NCBI GenBank assembly: GCA_014656495.1
Contig: BNCN01000014.1
Coordinates: 124,001-188,000, forward strand
From: Comamonas sp. KCTC 72670
GTDB taxonomy: Bacteria; Myxococcota; Myxococcia; Myxococcales; Myxococcaceae
Direction: 5' to 3'
Length of the DNA: 64,000 bases
Position 1 is the first letter of the stretch. Every line of letters begins with the position of its first letter. Position numbers and translations under genes: made by a program. Shown piece by piece: positions 1-10,843 of this stretch. Below the pieces are notes generated by a model that made no database searches, was not told the DNA's origin, and saw only the letters and a program-made list of their open reading frames with translations.

Positions 1-36
1 AGCCTGGGAGTGGCGGAGCGAGTACAAGTTGATTAG
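1..36 (+). other. possible 3' end of an upstream gene
   Basis: One forward frame is open from the window edge and ends in TAG at 34-36, leaving about 11 residues. This could be the tail of a gene that starts outside the window, but the stretch is too short to identify. The remaining bases to 122 hold no recognisable element. Confidence 0.2.
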
Positions 37-122
37 ACCGACGACGAGGCAGGTCGGAGCCGGGGGGAGTCCTGGCGCTCCAGAGGTCCTGGACCACGGC
101 GCCACGAGGCGCGCCTTCGAGA

Positions 123-1289
123 GTGCGGGTGATGCTCGTCAAGACACAGGGGGAGCCGCCCCCGGCGCCGGCCCGGAAGCGCGTGTTGTTCACGCTGGTG
201 TTCCTGGGCTCCGGTGGCATCGAGCGGTCGGTGTGCAACGTGCTGGCGGGGCTGGACCCCGGCCGGTTCGACACGAAGATGTTCTTCCACCACCGCCCGC
301 ATCCCAAGAGCCAGAGCGACCGGATTCCCCAGCGCACCCAGGTGGTGTGGGGCACCGATGCCTTCGAGTACCGGCGGGGCATGCTGCCGCGCTTCTTCTG
401 GCGGCTGGTGCAGGAGGCCCGTGACGTGGACGTCATCGTCGCGGGGCAGGAGGGCCGCGCGGCGCTGCTGGCGTGTCTGGCCGGGCGGCTGCTCAACAAG
501 CCCGTGGTGGGGATGATCCACTTCGACTGGGGCGCCTTCCACCTGGAGCAGCCCCGGCGGCAGCTCTGGGGGCTGCGGTGGCTCTACCCGCGCATGAGCG
601 GCATCGTCGCGTGCGGCCACGACTCCGCGAAGGCCTTCCAGGCGCTGGTGCCCGTGCGGCCCGAGCAGCTGCACGTCATCCCCAACTTCGTGGATGGCGA
701 GAAGGTGCGTCTCGCCGGGGAGCAGCCGCTGCCGCAGTGGGCCGAGCCCATCTACCGCAAGCCCGTCATCATCGCGGTGGGCCGGTTGGAGCACCAGAAG
801 GCCTTCGACGTGCTCATCCGCGGCCACGCGCTGATGCGGCAGGCGGGGGTGGACCACCACCTGCTCATCCTGGGCGAAGGCTCGCTGGAGGGGGAGCTGA
901 AGGCGCTGGTGGCGTCCCTGGGCGTGGAGGACTCCGTCTTCCTGCCGGGCTTCACGCCCAACCCGCACGCGCTCATGCGCCGGGCGGCCGCCTTCGTGCT
1001 GTCCTCGCGCTTCGAGGGCCTGCCCATGGTGCTGTTGGAGGCGCTCGCGCTGGGCTGCCCCGTCGTCAGCACTGACTGCCCGTCGGGTCCCGCGGAGGTG
1101 CTGGAGCACGGCCAGCACGGCGTCCTGGTGCCCATGGAGCAGCCGCGGGCGCTGGCGGACGCGCTGGGCCGCGTGGTCCAGGACGCGGCGCACCGCGAGG
1201 ATTTGTCCGTCCGGGCCCGGCGGCGCGCCGAGGAGCTGTCCTCGGAGCGCGCCCTGACGGCCTGGGAGCGCCTGCTCTCGTCACTCTGA
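123..1289 (+). CDS. glycosyltransferase, GT4 family
   Basis: Cytoplasmic or membrane-associated retaining glycosyltransferase that would move a sugar from a nucleotide-sugar donor onto a glycan or lipid acceptor. The N-terminal Rossmann half begins with RVLFTLVFLGSGGIERS. The C-terminal half carries the donor-site pattern IAVGRLEHQKAFDVLI, then LILGEGSLEGEL and the E-x7-E motif in FEGLPMVLLEALALG. The length of 388 aa is usual for GT4. The start is GTG at 123, with an in-frame ATG at 132 as an alternative; neither has a strong ribosome site. Polysaccharide or lipopolysaccharide synthesis is a reasonable guess, but the upstream neighbours are outside the window, so the acceptor is unknown. Confidence 0.85.
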   Translation: MRVMLVKTQGEPPPAPARKRVLFTLVFLGSGGIERSVCNVLAGLDPGRFDTKMFFHHRPHPKSQSDRIPQRTQVVWGTDAFEYRRGMLPRFFWRLVQEARDVDVIVAGQEGRAALLACLAGRLLNKPVVGMIHFDWGAFHLEQPRRQLWGLRWLYPRMSGIVACGHDSAKAFQALVPVRPEQLHVIPNFVDGEKVRLAGEQPLPQWAEPIYRKPVIIAVGRLEHQKAFDVLIRGHALMRQAGVDHHLLILGEGSLEGELKALVASLGVEDSVFLPGFTPNPHALMRRAAAFVLSSRFEGLPMVLLEALALGCPVVSTDCPSGPAEVLEHGQHGVLVPMEQPRALADALGRVVQDAAHREDLSVRARRRAEELSSERALTAWERLLSSL

Positions 1290-1457
1290 CAGCGGGCGGG
1301 GGGCCCGGCTCCCTGCCCTCTGGTGGCGGAATGAAATGGGGGCCCCCGTGAGGTTGACGTCGGGGGCGTCTGGCGAGACAGCCATGCCCCTTCGGGGGCG
1401 CATGAGGTAGGAATCCCTTGCCGGCCCCCGGCTGCTTCACGAGGATTCACCCCCATC

Positions 1458-3146
<1,689 letters not shown>

Positions 3147-3166
3147 TCCCCGCCTGACGGACGTGC

Positions 3167-3194
3167 CGGGTGCCGCCATCCTGGGCGGCACCCG
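3167..3194 (+). terminator. hairpin after glnS
   Basis: A perfect inverted repeat (GGGTGCCGCC and its complement, extended by one C-G pair) with a 6-base loop lies 20 bases after the glnS stop. There is no clear T-run after it, so it may act as a Rho-assisted or weak intrinsic terminator. Confidence 0.5.
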
Positions 3195-3385
3195 CCCGCG
3201 CGGCCCGGTTGCTTCCTATTGGAACGCGCGTGTGTCTCGGGAAGACGCACCGCGCGGCCCAGGCAATCGGGCGGGGCGCATGACTCAGAGTGAACTCCTG
3301 GCGGACGTTGAGTGGCGCGCGGCTTGCTCTCGCGGCGCCGCGGTGGCCGTTCCTGGCCACGCATGACCTCCAGAGGGGGAGTCAC

Positions 3386-4267
3386 ATGATGAGGAAGCTG
3401 TGTCCTGACGCCCGGGGTGTATCGAGAGCTGTCGCGGTGTCGGCGGTGTTCGCCGCGGGGCTCCTGGGGAGCTCCGCCTTCGCGCAGTCGCCGCAAAGCC
3501 AGACGTTCGGTTACACCGGCGGGCTGCAGACCTTCACGGTGCCGGCGAACGTGAGCGCGGTGACGGTGCGCGCGGTGGGGGCACGAGGCGGGAACGCCTT
3601 CAACCACGCGGGGGCGGGGCTGGGCGCGTCCATCCGTGGCACGTTCAACGTGACGGCGGGAGAGCAGCTGACGCTGCTGGTGGGTGGCGCCGGTGCCAAT
3701 GGCACCAATGGCGGCGGTGGGGGTGGTTCGTTCGCGTGGCGTGGGACGGGCCTCGCGTCGTTGTCGTCGCTGATGGTGGCGGCGGGCGGCGGCGGTGGCG
3801 CGGGCTGCAATGGCTTCAACGCCTGGGGCGGCGCGCTGAACCTGGATGGCACGTGGGGTAACGGCAGCCCTGGCGCGAGCGGTGGCAGCAACCAGGGCGG
3901 CGGCGCGGGCGGTGTGCAGGGCTTCCACGGCGGCGGTGGCGGCGGCGCGGGCCTGACGCATTCGGGCGGGACGGGGGCCAACGGCCCGGGCTCTGGCGGC
4001 GGCCATGGTGGCACGGCCATCAGCGCGGGGGGCGCGGGCGGCACGGGCACGCTCAGCGGCAACGGTGGCTTCGGCGGCGGCGGTGGCGCGGGTGGCGCGG
4101 CCGGTGGCGGCGGCGGCTTCAGCGGCGGCGGCGCGGGTGGCGCGGCGACGAACTGCGGGGGTGGCGGTGGCGGCGGCTCGTACAACGCGGGTGCCAACCC
4201 CTGGGATGAGCTCGACGTCGGCACGGGCCACGGACAGATCGTCATCGACTACCTGATGCCGTTCTGA
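3386..4267 (+). CDS. secreted glycine-rich protein
   Basis: Exported protein of unknown function, about 293 aa from the ATG at 3386, which follows the strong ribosome site AGAGGGGGAGTCAC. Residues 1-33 form a signal peptide ending near SSAFAQS. The mature N-terminus (QTFGYTGGLQTFTVPANVS) matches the start of the bacterial glycine-rich domain that resembles lectin/receptor glycine-rich modules. From about nt 3700 to 4190 the protein is mostly Gly with Ala, Ser and Asn in GGGG runs. The end, SYNAGANPWDELDVGTGHGQ then IVIDYL, is a typical closing strand for this family. A longer frame opens at 3290 but would place the signal peptide internally. An extracellular structural or adhesive role is only a guess. 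Confidence 0.8.
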   Translation: MMRKLCPDARGVSRAVAVSAVFAAGLLGSSAFAQSPQSQTFGYTGGLQTFTVPANVSAVTVRAVGARGGNAFNHAGAGLGASIRGTFNVTAGEQLTLLVGGAGANGTNGGGGGGSFAWRGTGLASLSSLMVAAGGGGGAGCNGFNAWGGALNLDGTWGNGSPGASGGSNQGGGAGGVQGFHGGGGGGAGLTHSGGTGANGPGSGGGHGGTAISAGGAGGTGTLSGNGGFGGGGGAGGAAGGGGGFSGGGAGGAATNCGGGGGGGSYNAGANPWDELDVGTGHGQIVIDYLMPF

Positions 4268-4280
4268 GGCACCCGTGAGT

Positions 4281-4314
4281 GGATGGCGCCTCCTGGATGC
4301 GGGCGGCGCCATCC
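4281..4314 (+). terminator. hairpin after the glycine-rich gene
   Basis: GGATGGCGCC pairs perfectly with GGCGCCATCC across a 14-base loop, 13 bases after the stop codon. No T-run follows. Confidence 0.45.
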
Positions 4315-4463
4315 GGTCGCACCCAACCCCCAGACCTCAAGGTCGTTCACCTTCGGCATGCGGCCACCGCCGCAGGTTTCCGAGGCCTGGCGTCGGCAGC
4401 CGTGCGAGACAGTGGGGCCGCCGACGCGGCTCAGGTAGGCAGGGTTTCTGTCCGGTCGCTTGC

Positions 4464-4494
4464 GCCGCTCCGGTGGAAGTCGCTCCGGAGCGGC
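4464..4494 (-). terminator. hairpin after the serine hydrolase gene
   Basis: GCCGCTCCGG and its perfect complement are separated by an 11-base loop, just beyond the stop of the minus-strand serine hydrolase. It probably ends that transcript; no T-run is present. Confidence 0.45.
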
Positions 4495-4510
4495 ACCTGC
4501 GTCGCGAGGC

Positions 4511-5971
4511 TCACTGCTTCGCAGCGGGCGCTTCGAGCTCCTTGATCATCTTCACCGCGTTCTCGTTCTTGGGGTCCAGCTCCAGGGACTTGCGGTAGTT
4601 CGCGAGCGCCAATTCCTTGTCGCCGTTCGCCGCGTACGCCTCGCCGAGGCTGTCGTAGCAATTGGCCCCCGTGGGGAACATCTCCACGTTGAGCTTGAAC
4701 AGCTCGATGGCATCCGCGGTGCGGCCGGTCCGCAGGAGGTTGTATCCCACCGTGTTGAGGTGCTGCTCGCCGAAGTCGTACTGGGCCTCCTTCGTCTTCT
4801 TGAGCGTGCGGTAGGTGGAGATGGCCTGGGCGGCGGAGCCCTCGCCGAGCGCCTCCATCATCACCTGGCCAATGGGCATCCGCGGCTGACGGGGCGTGAT
4901 GCCATGGAGGATGCTCACGACGCCGCCCGCGATCTCCTGCAGGCCGCCGTGGGTCATGTTGTCGAGCAGGATGACGGTCTCCTTGCTTTCGGGCACACGC
5001 ACCAGGAGGGACGAGAAGCCGTTGATGCCGCCGCTGTGGAAGACGCTCGGAACCATCGTCTTGCCGTCATGCATCTTCATGGGGGCGATGACCCAGCCGA
5101 AGCCGTAGTGCTCGAGGCCCGGGGTGAGCATCTTCTGCTTGAGCGCCGCGGGCATCAGCGTGTCGCCGTAGAAGGCCTGGCCCCAGCGGTAGAGGTCCTC
5201 CACCGTGGAGTACAGCGCGCCCGCGGCGTAGGGGACCTCCATGTTCAGGTAGTCCGCGTTGCTGATGCCACCCGGCTTCGTGGCATAGCCACTGGCGCGC
5301 TTGGGCAGCACCGTGGTGCCCACGTCGTAGCCGGAGTCCTTCATCCCCAGGGGGCCCAGGATGCGCGCCTGCACGGCCTCCGCGTACGTCTGCCCCGTGA
5401 GCTTCTCGATGATGGCGCCGAGCAGGTAGTAGCCCGAGTTGTTGTACGCGAACTTCGTTCCGGGCTCGAACTGCAGGTCGCCACTGCACGCCCGCTTCAC
5501 GAACGCCGCGACGCCGCCGGTGCCGTTCGCGTCCTTCATGATGTCGGCCTGCGCCGTGTAGCTGGGGATGCCGGAGGTGTGGTTCAGCAGGTGGGTGATG
5601 GTGACGCGGTCACCCGTGTCCTTGCGGTAGTCGGGCAGGTGCTTCGTGAGGGGGTCGTCCAGTTGGAGCTTCCCCTCCGCGGCCAGCTGCAGGATGACCG
5701 TCGCCGTGAAGGACTTGGTGATGGAGGCGATGCGGAACTTCGTGTCCGGCGTGTGGGGCACGTTCCATTCGAGGTTCGCGGACCCGTAGCCCTTCTTGAG
5801 GAGGACGCCGCTCTCGTTGGCGACCAGCACCGTCCCGTTGAAGAGGCCCAGCTGGTGGAACTTGCCGACGTACCGCTCCACCTCCTGCTTCTTGGAGGCG
5901 GCCTCCGCCAGCGGAGCGACCAGGACCAGCGCCACGACGGCGCCCACGACACTCGATTTCAAAGCACGCAT
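4511..5971 (-). CDS. exported serine hydrolase (beta-lactamase class C family) with TPR tail
   Basis: Penicillin-binding/class C beta-lactamase fold serine hydrolase, acting outside the cytoplasm. A signal peptide covers the first ~25 residues and ends near LAEAAS. The catalytic S-x-x-K is SITK (Ser83, Lys86), the second motif is Y-N-N at Tyr176, and the third is HSGGING at His312 in place of KTG, as in many esterase/peptidase members. After about residue 400 the chain forms TPR-like helices (AIELFKLNVEMFPTGANCYD, then LALANYRKSLELDPKNE). The start ATG at 5971 has a GGGAGAGG ribosome site. The substrate cannot be predicted: esterase, D-amino-acid peptidase and beta-lactamase are all possible. 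Confidence 0.88.
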   Translation of the reverse strand: MRALKSSVVGAVVALVLVAPLAEAASKKQEVERYVGKFHQLGLFNGTVLVANESGVLLKKGYGSANLEWNVPHTPDTKFRIASITKSFTATVILQLAAEGKLQLDDPLTKHLPDYRKDTGDRVTITHLLNHTSGIPSYTAQADIMKDANGTGGVAAFVKRACSGDLQFEPGTKFAYNNSGYYLLGAIIEKLTGQTYAEAVQARILGPLGMKDSGYDVGTTVLPKRASGYATKPGGISNADYLNMEVPYAAGALYSTVEDLYRWGQAFYGDTLMPAALKQKMLTPGLEHYGFGWVIAPMKMHDGKTMVPSVFHSGGINGFSSLLVRVPESKETVILLDNMTHGGLQEIAGGVVSILHGITPRQPRMPIGQVMMEALGEGSAAQAISTYRTLKKTKEAQYDFGEQHLNTVGYNLLRTGRTADAIELFKLNVEMFPTGANCYDSLGEAYAANGDKELALANYRKSLELDPKNENAVKMIKELEAPAAKQ

Positions 5972-6041
5972 GCGGCCTCTCCCTCTTCGTACGGGAATGT
6001 ACGGCGGGAGGGCGGGGGGATTGCACGGCCCCTGACGGAAA

Positions 6042-6536
6042 TCAGGGCGCGTCGTCGGAGGGGGGCGCCTCGCGGGTCATCTCCACCATGGTGGGGCGCC
6101 AGCCCAGCTTCGCGAACAGGCGCTGCGCGTTGGCGTTCTTCGCCGCGGTGTGCAGGACGACCCGCGGCACGCCCAGGGCCGTGAGGCGCCTCATCATCTC
6201 TTCCGCGAGCAGGGCCCCCACGCCCGTGCCGCGGGCCTTCTCGTCCACCCAGATGTCGTGAAAGGCGCCGCTGCGGTCCAGCAGGGCATTCCAGTCCACG
6301 GCTTCGACGCGGCCGTAGGCATAGCCCACGACCTCGCCGTCCAGCTCCGCGACCAGGACGACCGCGTCCGCCTTCTTCGCCTCGCGGCCCAGCCACCACT
6401 GGTAGCCGGACTCCACGTCCTCCGGAAGCATGAAGCGTGCGCTGTCGAACGCGTGGTGCTGCCGGGCGAGCGCCGCGCCCATGCGGCCCAGGGTGGGCGC
6501 ATCCGAGGGCTGGGCGGGACGAAGGGTGACGGGCAT
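6042..6536 (-). CDS. GNAT family N-acetyltransferase
   Basis: Acetyl-CoA-dependent acyltransferase of about 164 aa. The start MPVTLRPAQPSDAPTL is the common GNAT opening; the longer frame upstream lacks family character, so the ATG at 6536 is chosen. The central DIWVDEKARGTGVGALLAEE contains the R-x-x-G-x-G/A acetyl-CoA binding loop, and NAQRLFAKLGWRPTMVEM is the typical last strand. The substrate is unknown. It is divergent from the histidine kinase gene that follows, with about 200 bases between them. Confidence 0.88.
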   Translation of the reverse strand: MPVTLRPAQPSDAPTLGRMGAALARQHHAFDSARFMLPEDVESGYQWWLGREAKKADAVVLVAELDGEVVGYAYGRVEAVDWNALLDRSGAFHDIWVDEKARGTGVGALLAEEMMRRLTALGVPRVVLHTAAKNANAQRLFAKLGWRPTMVEMTREAPPSDDAP

Positions 6537-6739
6537 GTTGGCTCCGAGGCAGTGGGCGGGCGCCTTCCTATACCGGGCTTCACCACCGGGCGATGACCTC
6601 GGCGGAAGGGGCGGCTTGGCGGCATGGCCACGAGACAACATTGTTGGTGGGAAGGGCGTCCAGCAATCGTTGGCGGGAGGGAGGCACGTCAACGCGGAGG
6701 GCGTCTGGCTGCCTCCTTGCGCTTCGCCGCGGCCTCCGG

Positions 6740-9223
6740 ATGGACCACTTGGACCACAGCACTTCGATGTCCGCGCCACCCGCCCGGGACGATTCCTCAC
6801 GGGCGCCGGGCCGCATGACGGCGGACGGGGATGGAGGCAGTCCGCTCGGCATCCTGGAGGCCGTCTTCCTCAACATGGGGGACGGCGTCTCGGTGGTGGA
6901 TGGGCAAGGGCGCTTCGTCCTGCTCAACCCCATGGCCCAGCAGATTTTCGGCGCCATGCCGCCGCAGGACCTCCCCGTGTCCCAGTGGTCGGAGCACTTC
7001 GGCCTCTACCTCCCCGACACCGTCACGCCCTATCCCGTCGAGGAGCTTCCCCTCGGCCGGGCGCTCGTCCGGGGCGAGGCGGTGGACCAGGCGGAGGTCT
7101 TCGTCCGGAACGCCCGCCATCCGCGCGGCCTCTGGTTGCTGGTGGGGGCGCGCAGGCTCCTGGACTCGGCGGGTGAACCGTACGGCGCGGTGTCCGTGTT
7201 CCGGGACATCACCGCCATCAAGCAGACGGAGGCGGCGCTGCGCGAGGAGGAGGAGAAGTACCGGAGGCTCTACAAGAACACCCCCGCGATGATGCACTCC
7301 ATCGACAGCGAGGGGCGGCTCGTCAGCGTCAGTGAGTTCTGGCTGCGCACCTTGGGGTATGCCCGCGAGGAGGTCCTGGGGCGGCGCTCCGTGGAGTTCT
7401 TCACGCCGGCGTCCCGGCGGTACGCGCGTGAGCACGTCCTGCCCGAGTTCTTCAAGACGGGCGTCTGCAAGGATGTGCCGTATCAAATCATGAAGAAGAA
7501 CGGAGAGGTGCTCGACATCCTGCTCTCCGCCATCTCCGAACGGGACGCCTCCGGGAAGGTGGTCCGCTCGCTCGCGGTGCTGACGGACGTGACGGAGCGC
7601 AAGCGCGTGGAGGACGCGCTCGTCGAGAGCGAGAAGCGGATGCGCGCCATCCTCGACAACGCCAACTCCGTCTTCTTCATCATCGACCGGCAAGAGCGCT
7701 ACATCTTCGTGAACCGCGAATGGGAGCGCCTCTTCCACAAGTCCTACCAGGAGGTCGTCGGGAAGCTCACGACCGAGGTCCTCCCCGCGGAGCTGGCGGA
7801 GGGCTTCCACCGGTCGAGTCAGGCCGTCTTCGACTCCGGAGAGGCCATTCAGCGGGAGCAGCGCCTCCCCCTGTCGGACGGCATCTACACCCACCTCACG
7901 CAGAAGTTCCCGCTCATCGACTCGTCCGGGACGATGTACGCGCTGTGCGGCATCTCCACCGACGTGACGGAGCTCAAGCAGATGGAGCTGGGCCAGCGGT
8001 TCCTGGCGGAGGCGAGCCGGGCGCTCGTGACCTCGCTCGACGCCGAGACCATCCTGCAGCGGGCGGCGGAGCTGTCGGTGCCCACGCTGGGCGCGTTGTG
8101 CATCGTCTCCGTGCTCGACCGCGAGACGGCCCTCCGCCCGGTCGCGGTGGCCTCCATCGACCCGGACGGGGGCCGCACCGCGCGCAAGTTCCTCGATGTG
8201 CATCCGCCGGCGCCCGGGGCGCGTGACGGGCCCTACGCGGTCCTGGCGACAGGGCGCTCCACGACGTCACCCGAAGCCTCGGCGCTGCTGGCGCCGGAGG
8301 CGTTGAAGGAGGCGCGGTGGCAATCCCTGCGGGCGCTCGGCGCGCACGCGTCCCTGAACGTTCCCCTTCGCGCGCGGGGCTCCCTGCTGGGGGTGTTGTC
8401 CATCGTCTCCGCGCAGGCGGGGCGGCCCTATGGCCCCCGTGAAATCACCCTGGCCGAGGAGCTGGGCCAGCGCGCGGCCTTCGCCATCGAGAACGCCCAG
8501 CTCTACCGCAAGGCGCAGGAGTCCATTCGCGCGCGCGACGAGTTCCTGTCCATCGCCTCCCATGAATTGAAGACGCCCGTCACCTCCATGAAGCTGCGCT
8601 TGCAGCAGTTGGGGCGCACGTTGGCGAAGCAGGACTCCGGTCAGGTCCCGGCGGACAAGGTCTCCGCCATGCTGGACGTCTTCAGCGACCAGCTCCGGCG
8701 CCTGTCCCATCTGGTGGACCACCTGCTGGACGTGTCCCGCGTCAACGAGAGCCGGGTCGACCTGCGGCGCGAGGACGTGGACCTGGCGGCGGTGGCGCGT
8801 GACGTCACGGGGCACCTGCGGGGGCAGATGGTCCGGGCGGGCTGCGCGTTCGAGCTGCTGGCGCCCACGCCTGTCCCGGGGCGGTGGGACCGGCTCCGGG
8901 TGGAGCAGGTGATGATCAACCTGCTGACGAACGCGATGAAGTACGGCGCGGGCGCGCCCATCCGGATGGAGGTGACGCGCGTGGAGGAGGGCGCCCGCAT
9001 CCGCGTGCAGGACCACGGCGTGGGCATCCCGCTGGCGGCCCAGGCGCGCATCTTCGACCGCTTCGAGCGCGCCGCGTCCCGCAACTACGGGGGCTTGGGG
9101 CTCGGCCTCTTCATCACCCGGAGGCTCGTCGAGGCCCACGGGGGCACCATTCAGGTGGAGAGCCGGCCGGGCCACGGCGCCATCTTCACCGTCGACCTTC
9201 CGCCGGAGCCTCGTCCCAAGTGA
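6740..9223 (+). CDS. PAS-PAS-PAS-GAF sensor histidine kinase
   Basis: Soluble orphan histidine kinase with no transmembrane segment. Approximate order from the ATG at 6740: PAS at 36-150 (VFLNMGDGVSVVDGQGRF), PAS at 173-290, PAS at 300-415, GAF at 420-600, HisKA with phospho-acceptor His608 in IASHELKTPVTS, then HATPase_c with an N box around residue 727 (QVMINLLTNAMKYG), a G1 box in DHGVGIP and a G2 box in GLGLGLF. All residues needed for autophosphorylation look intact. No response regulator lies next to it, so its partner is elsewhere. The open frame extends to 6593, but PAS homology starts well after 6740; a start at 6767 is also possible. The signal sensed is unknown. Confidence 0.9.
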   Translation: MDHLDHSTSMSAPPARDDSSRAPGRMTADGDGGSPLGILEAVFLNMGDGVSVVDGQGRFVLLNPMAQQIFGAMPPQDLPVSQWSEHFGLYLPDTVTPYPVEELPLGRALVRGEAVDQAEVFVRNARHPRGLWLLVGARRLLDSAGEPYGAVSVFRDITAIKQTEAALREEEEKYRRLYKNTPAMMHSIDSEGRLVSVSEFWLRTLGYAREEVLGRRSVEFFTPASRRYAREHVLPEFFKTGVCKDVPYQIMKKNGEVLDILLSAISERDASGKVVRSLAVLTDVTERKRVEDALVESEKRMRAILDNANSVFFIIDRQERYIFVNREWERLFHKSYQEVVGKLTTEVLPAELAEGFHRSSQAVFDSGEAIQREQRLPLSDGIYTHLTQKFPLIDSSGTMYALCGISTDVTELKQMELGQRFLAEASRALVTSLDAETILQRAAELSVPTLGALCIVSVLDRETALRPVAVASIDPDGGRTARKFLDVHPPAPGARDGPYAVLATGRSTTSPEASALLAPEALKEARWQSLRALGAHASLNVPLRARGSLLGVLSIVSAQAGRPYGPREITLAEELGQRAAFAIENAQLYRKAQESIRARDEFLSIASHELKTPVTSMKLRLQQLGRTLAKQDSGQVPADKVSAMLDVFSDQLRRLSHLVDHLLDVSRVNESRVDLRREDVDLAAVARDVTGHLRGQMVRAGCAFELLAPTPVPGRWDRLRVEQVMINLLTNAMKYGAGAPIRMEVTRVEEGARIRVQDHGVGIPLAAQARIFDRFERAASRNYGGLGLGLFITRRLVEAHGGTIQVESRPGHGAIFTVDLPPEPRPK

Positions 9224-9259
9224 CGCGCGGCGGCGGGAGGGGCAGACTGAAGCCTCCCC

Positions 9260-10093
9260 ATGCACACGCTCGACGCCGAACTCGACACCGCTCGCCGCAT
9301 CGCCCGCCAGGCCGGGGCGATCCTGCTGGAGGTCTACGCCACGCCGTTCGCCGTCCAGGACAAGGCGGGAGGCATGGGGCCCGTCACCGAAGCCGATGAG
9401 CGCGCCAACGCCTTCATCGTGGACGCGCTGCGCACCGCCTTCCCGTCGGACGGCGTGGTGGCGGAGGAGTCCGACAACAGCGCGGGCGCGGGCCGCTTCG
9501 AGCGCTGCTGGTTCGTGGACCCCATGGACGGCACCCAGGAGTTCGTCCACCGCAACGGCGAGTTCGCCATCCACGTGGGGCTCGCCATCGGCGGCAGGCC
9601 CGCGCTGGGCGTCGTCTACCGGCCCGTGGGAGACCGGCTGTATGGGGGCGTGGTGGGGCAGGGGGGCTTCGTGGAGGACGCGGCGGGCCGCCGTGCCCTG
9701 CGGGTGTCGGACACGGCGGAGCCCTCCGCGCTGCGGCTGGTGGTGTCCCGCTCCCACCGCTCGCGCCTGACGGACGCGGTGGCGCGCCGCCTGGGCATCA
9801 CCCGCGAGCAGGCGAGCGGCTCGGTGGGCCTCAAGTGCGGCCTGCTGGCCGAGGCCGCCGCCGACCTCTACCTGCACGTCAGCGACAAGAGCTACCGCTG
9901 GGACAACTGCGCCCCGGAGGCCGTGCTGCGCGCGGCGGGCGGCGTCCTGACGGACCTGGGCGGCACGCCGTACGCCTACGACGGCGCGGAGCTGCAGAAC
10001 CACCGCGGCCTGCTGGCCTGCAACGCCGCGGCGTTCGAGCGGGTGGCGCCGGTGGTGGCGGAGTTCGCCCGCGAGGCGGGCATCCTCCGCTGA
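9260..10093 (+). CDS. inositol monophosphatase family protein (CysQ/HisN-like)
   Basis: Mg-dependent phosphatase of the inositol monophosphatase fold, 277 aa. Metal-site motifs are visible: GPVTEADERAN, then EES, then the signature FVDPMDGTQEF and the C-terminal WDNCAPEAVLRAAGG. The DPMDGT core is typical of 3'(2'),5'-bisphosphate nucleotidases and histidinol- or inositol-phosphatases; the sequence alone does not settle the substrate. It starts 36 bases after the kinase stop and may share its transcript. Confidence 0.87.
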   Translation: MHTLDAELDTARRIARQAGAILLEVYATPFAVQDKAGGMGPVTEADERANAFIVDALRTAFPSDGVVAEESDNSAGAGRFERCWFVDPMDGTQEFVHRNGEFAIHVGLAIGGRPALGVVYRPVGDRLYGGVVGQGGFVEDAAGRRALRVSDTAEPSALRLVVSRSHRSRLTDAVARRLGITREQASGSVGLKCGLLAEAAADLYLHVSDKSYRWDNCAPEAVLRAAGGVLTDLGGTPYAYDGAELQNHRGLLACNAAAFERVAPVVAEFAREAGILR

Positions 10094-10114
10094 GCCTCGA
10101 GGGCGCGGGTCGCG

Positions 10115-10702
10115 TCAGGACGCGGTCGTCTCGCAGCGCTGGATGATGGTGCGCAGCTGGGACTGCACGCCGGAGAGCATGTTGCGCAGGCGGGCATGGC
10201 GCAGCGAACCGGCGAGCGCGTTGGACAGCGCCTGGAGCACGGAGACCTCCATCGGGGGCCACTGGCGCTCGGCGCGGCAGTCGTCGAAGCCGACGAAGCC
10301 CCACCACTCACCGCCGACGGTGATGGGGCAGACCAGCAGCGACTGGATGTCCTGGCTCTCCAGCAGCTCGCGCGCGGGCGACGGGAAGTCCCGGGGCGGG
10401 CCCTGGATGGGCTTGCCAGACGACAGGGGCGCGACCCACGAGGGGAGGACCTCCGCGTAGGGGACGTTCTGGAGCTCGGGGTTGTCGAGCTGCGCGGACG
10501 CCGCGGCGGCGGTCCACTCGTAGCGCTGGCTGCACAGGCTCTCACCGGTGGGGCTGGTGCCGTTCTCGAAGATGTAGACGCGGTCGACGTCGAGCGCGAC
10601 ACCGACCTTTCCGAGTGCCTCCGCGACCGTCTTGGGCTCGAAGCCCTTCTCCAACAGCAGCTGCGAGACGTTCATGATGGCTGCGAATGCGGACGAGGCC
10701 AT
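10115..10702 (-). CDS. GAF domain protein
   Basis: Cytoplasmic protein of about 195 aa consisting mainly of one GAF sensor domain (KTVAEALGKVGVALDVDRVY onward, then LLVCPITVGGEWWGFVGFDD). The C-terminal ~45 residues look helical and could dimerise. No output domain is attached. The ATG at 10702 is chosen because a GGAG ribosome site lies just upstream and the longer frame adds only low-complexity sequence. It converges with the phosphatase gene. It may modulate a kinase in trans, but this is inference. Confidence 0.75.
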   Translation of the reverse strand: MASSAFAAIMNVSQLLLEKGFEPKTVAEALGKVGVALDVDRVYIFENGTSPTGESLCSQRYEWTAAAASAQLDNPELQNVPYAEVLPSWVAPLSSGKPIQGPPRDFPSPARELLESQDIQSLLVCPITVGGEWWGFVGFDDCRAERQWPPMEVSVLQALSNALAGSLRHARLRNMLSGVQSQLRTIIQRCETTAS

Positions 10703-10843
10703 GGTGTCTGCTCCAGGTGGGGGCGCCTGTTGCGGGACAGGTCGGGGGGAACCTGTGCGGGGAGCGTCGCACGCGGATGCACCCACGGGTCAAGTCGCGG
10801 TGCGCGAGGGTCCGCACATCCACACCCGGAGTCTTCCGCCCTG

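Noticed and set aside
3700-4190. GGCGGYGG-rich stretch as a DNA repeat or CRISPR-like array
   Set aside because: The repetition follows Gly codons in a coding frame with irregular spacing and no spacers; it is a protein low-complexity region.
6593-6739. N-terminal extension of the PAS histidine kinase
   Set aside because: The 49 extra residues are Arg/Gly-rich without domain similarity. The ATG at 6740 is closer to the first PAS domain.
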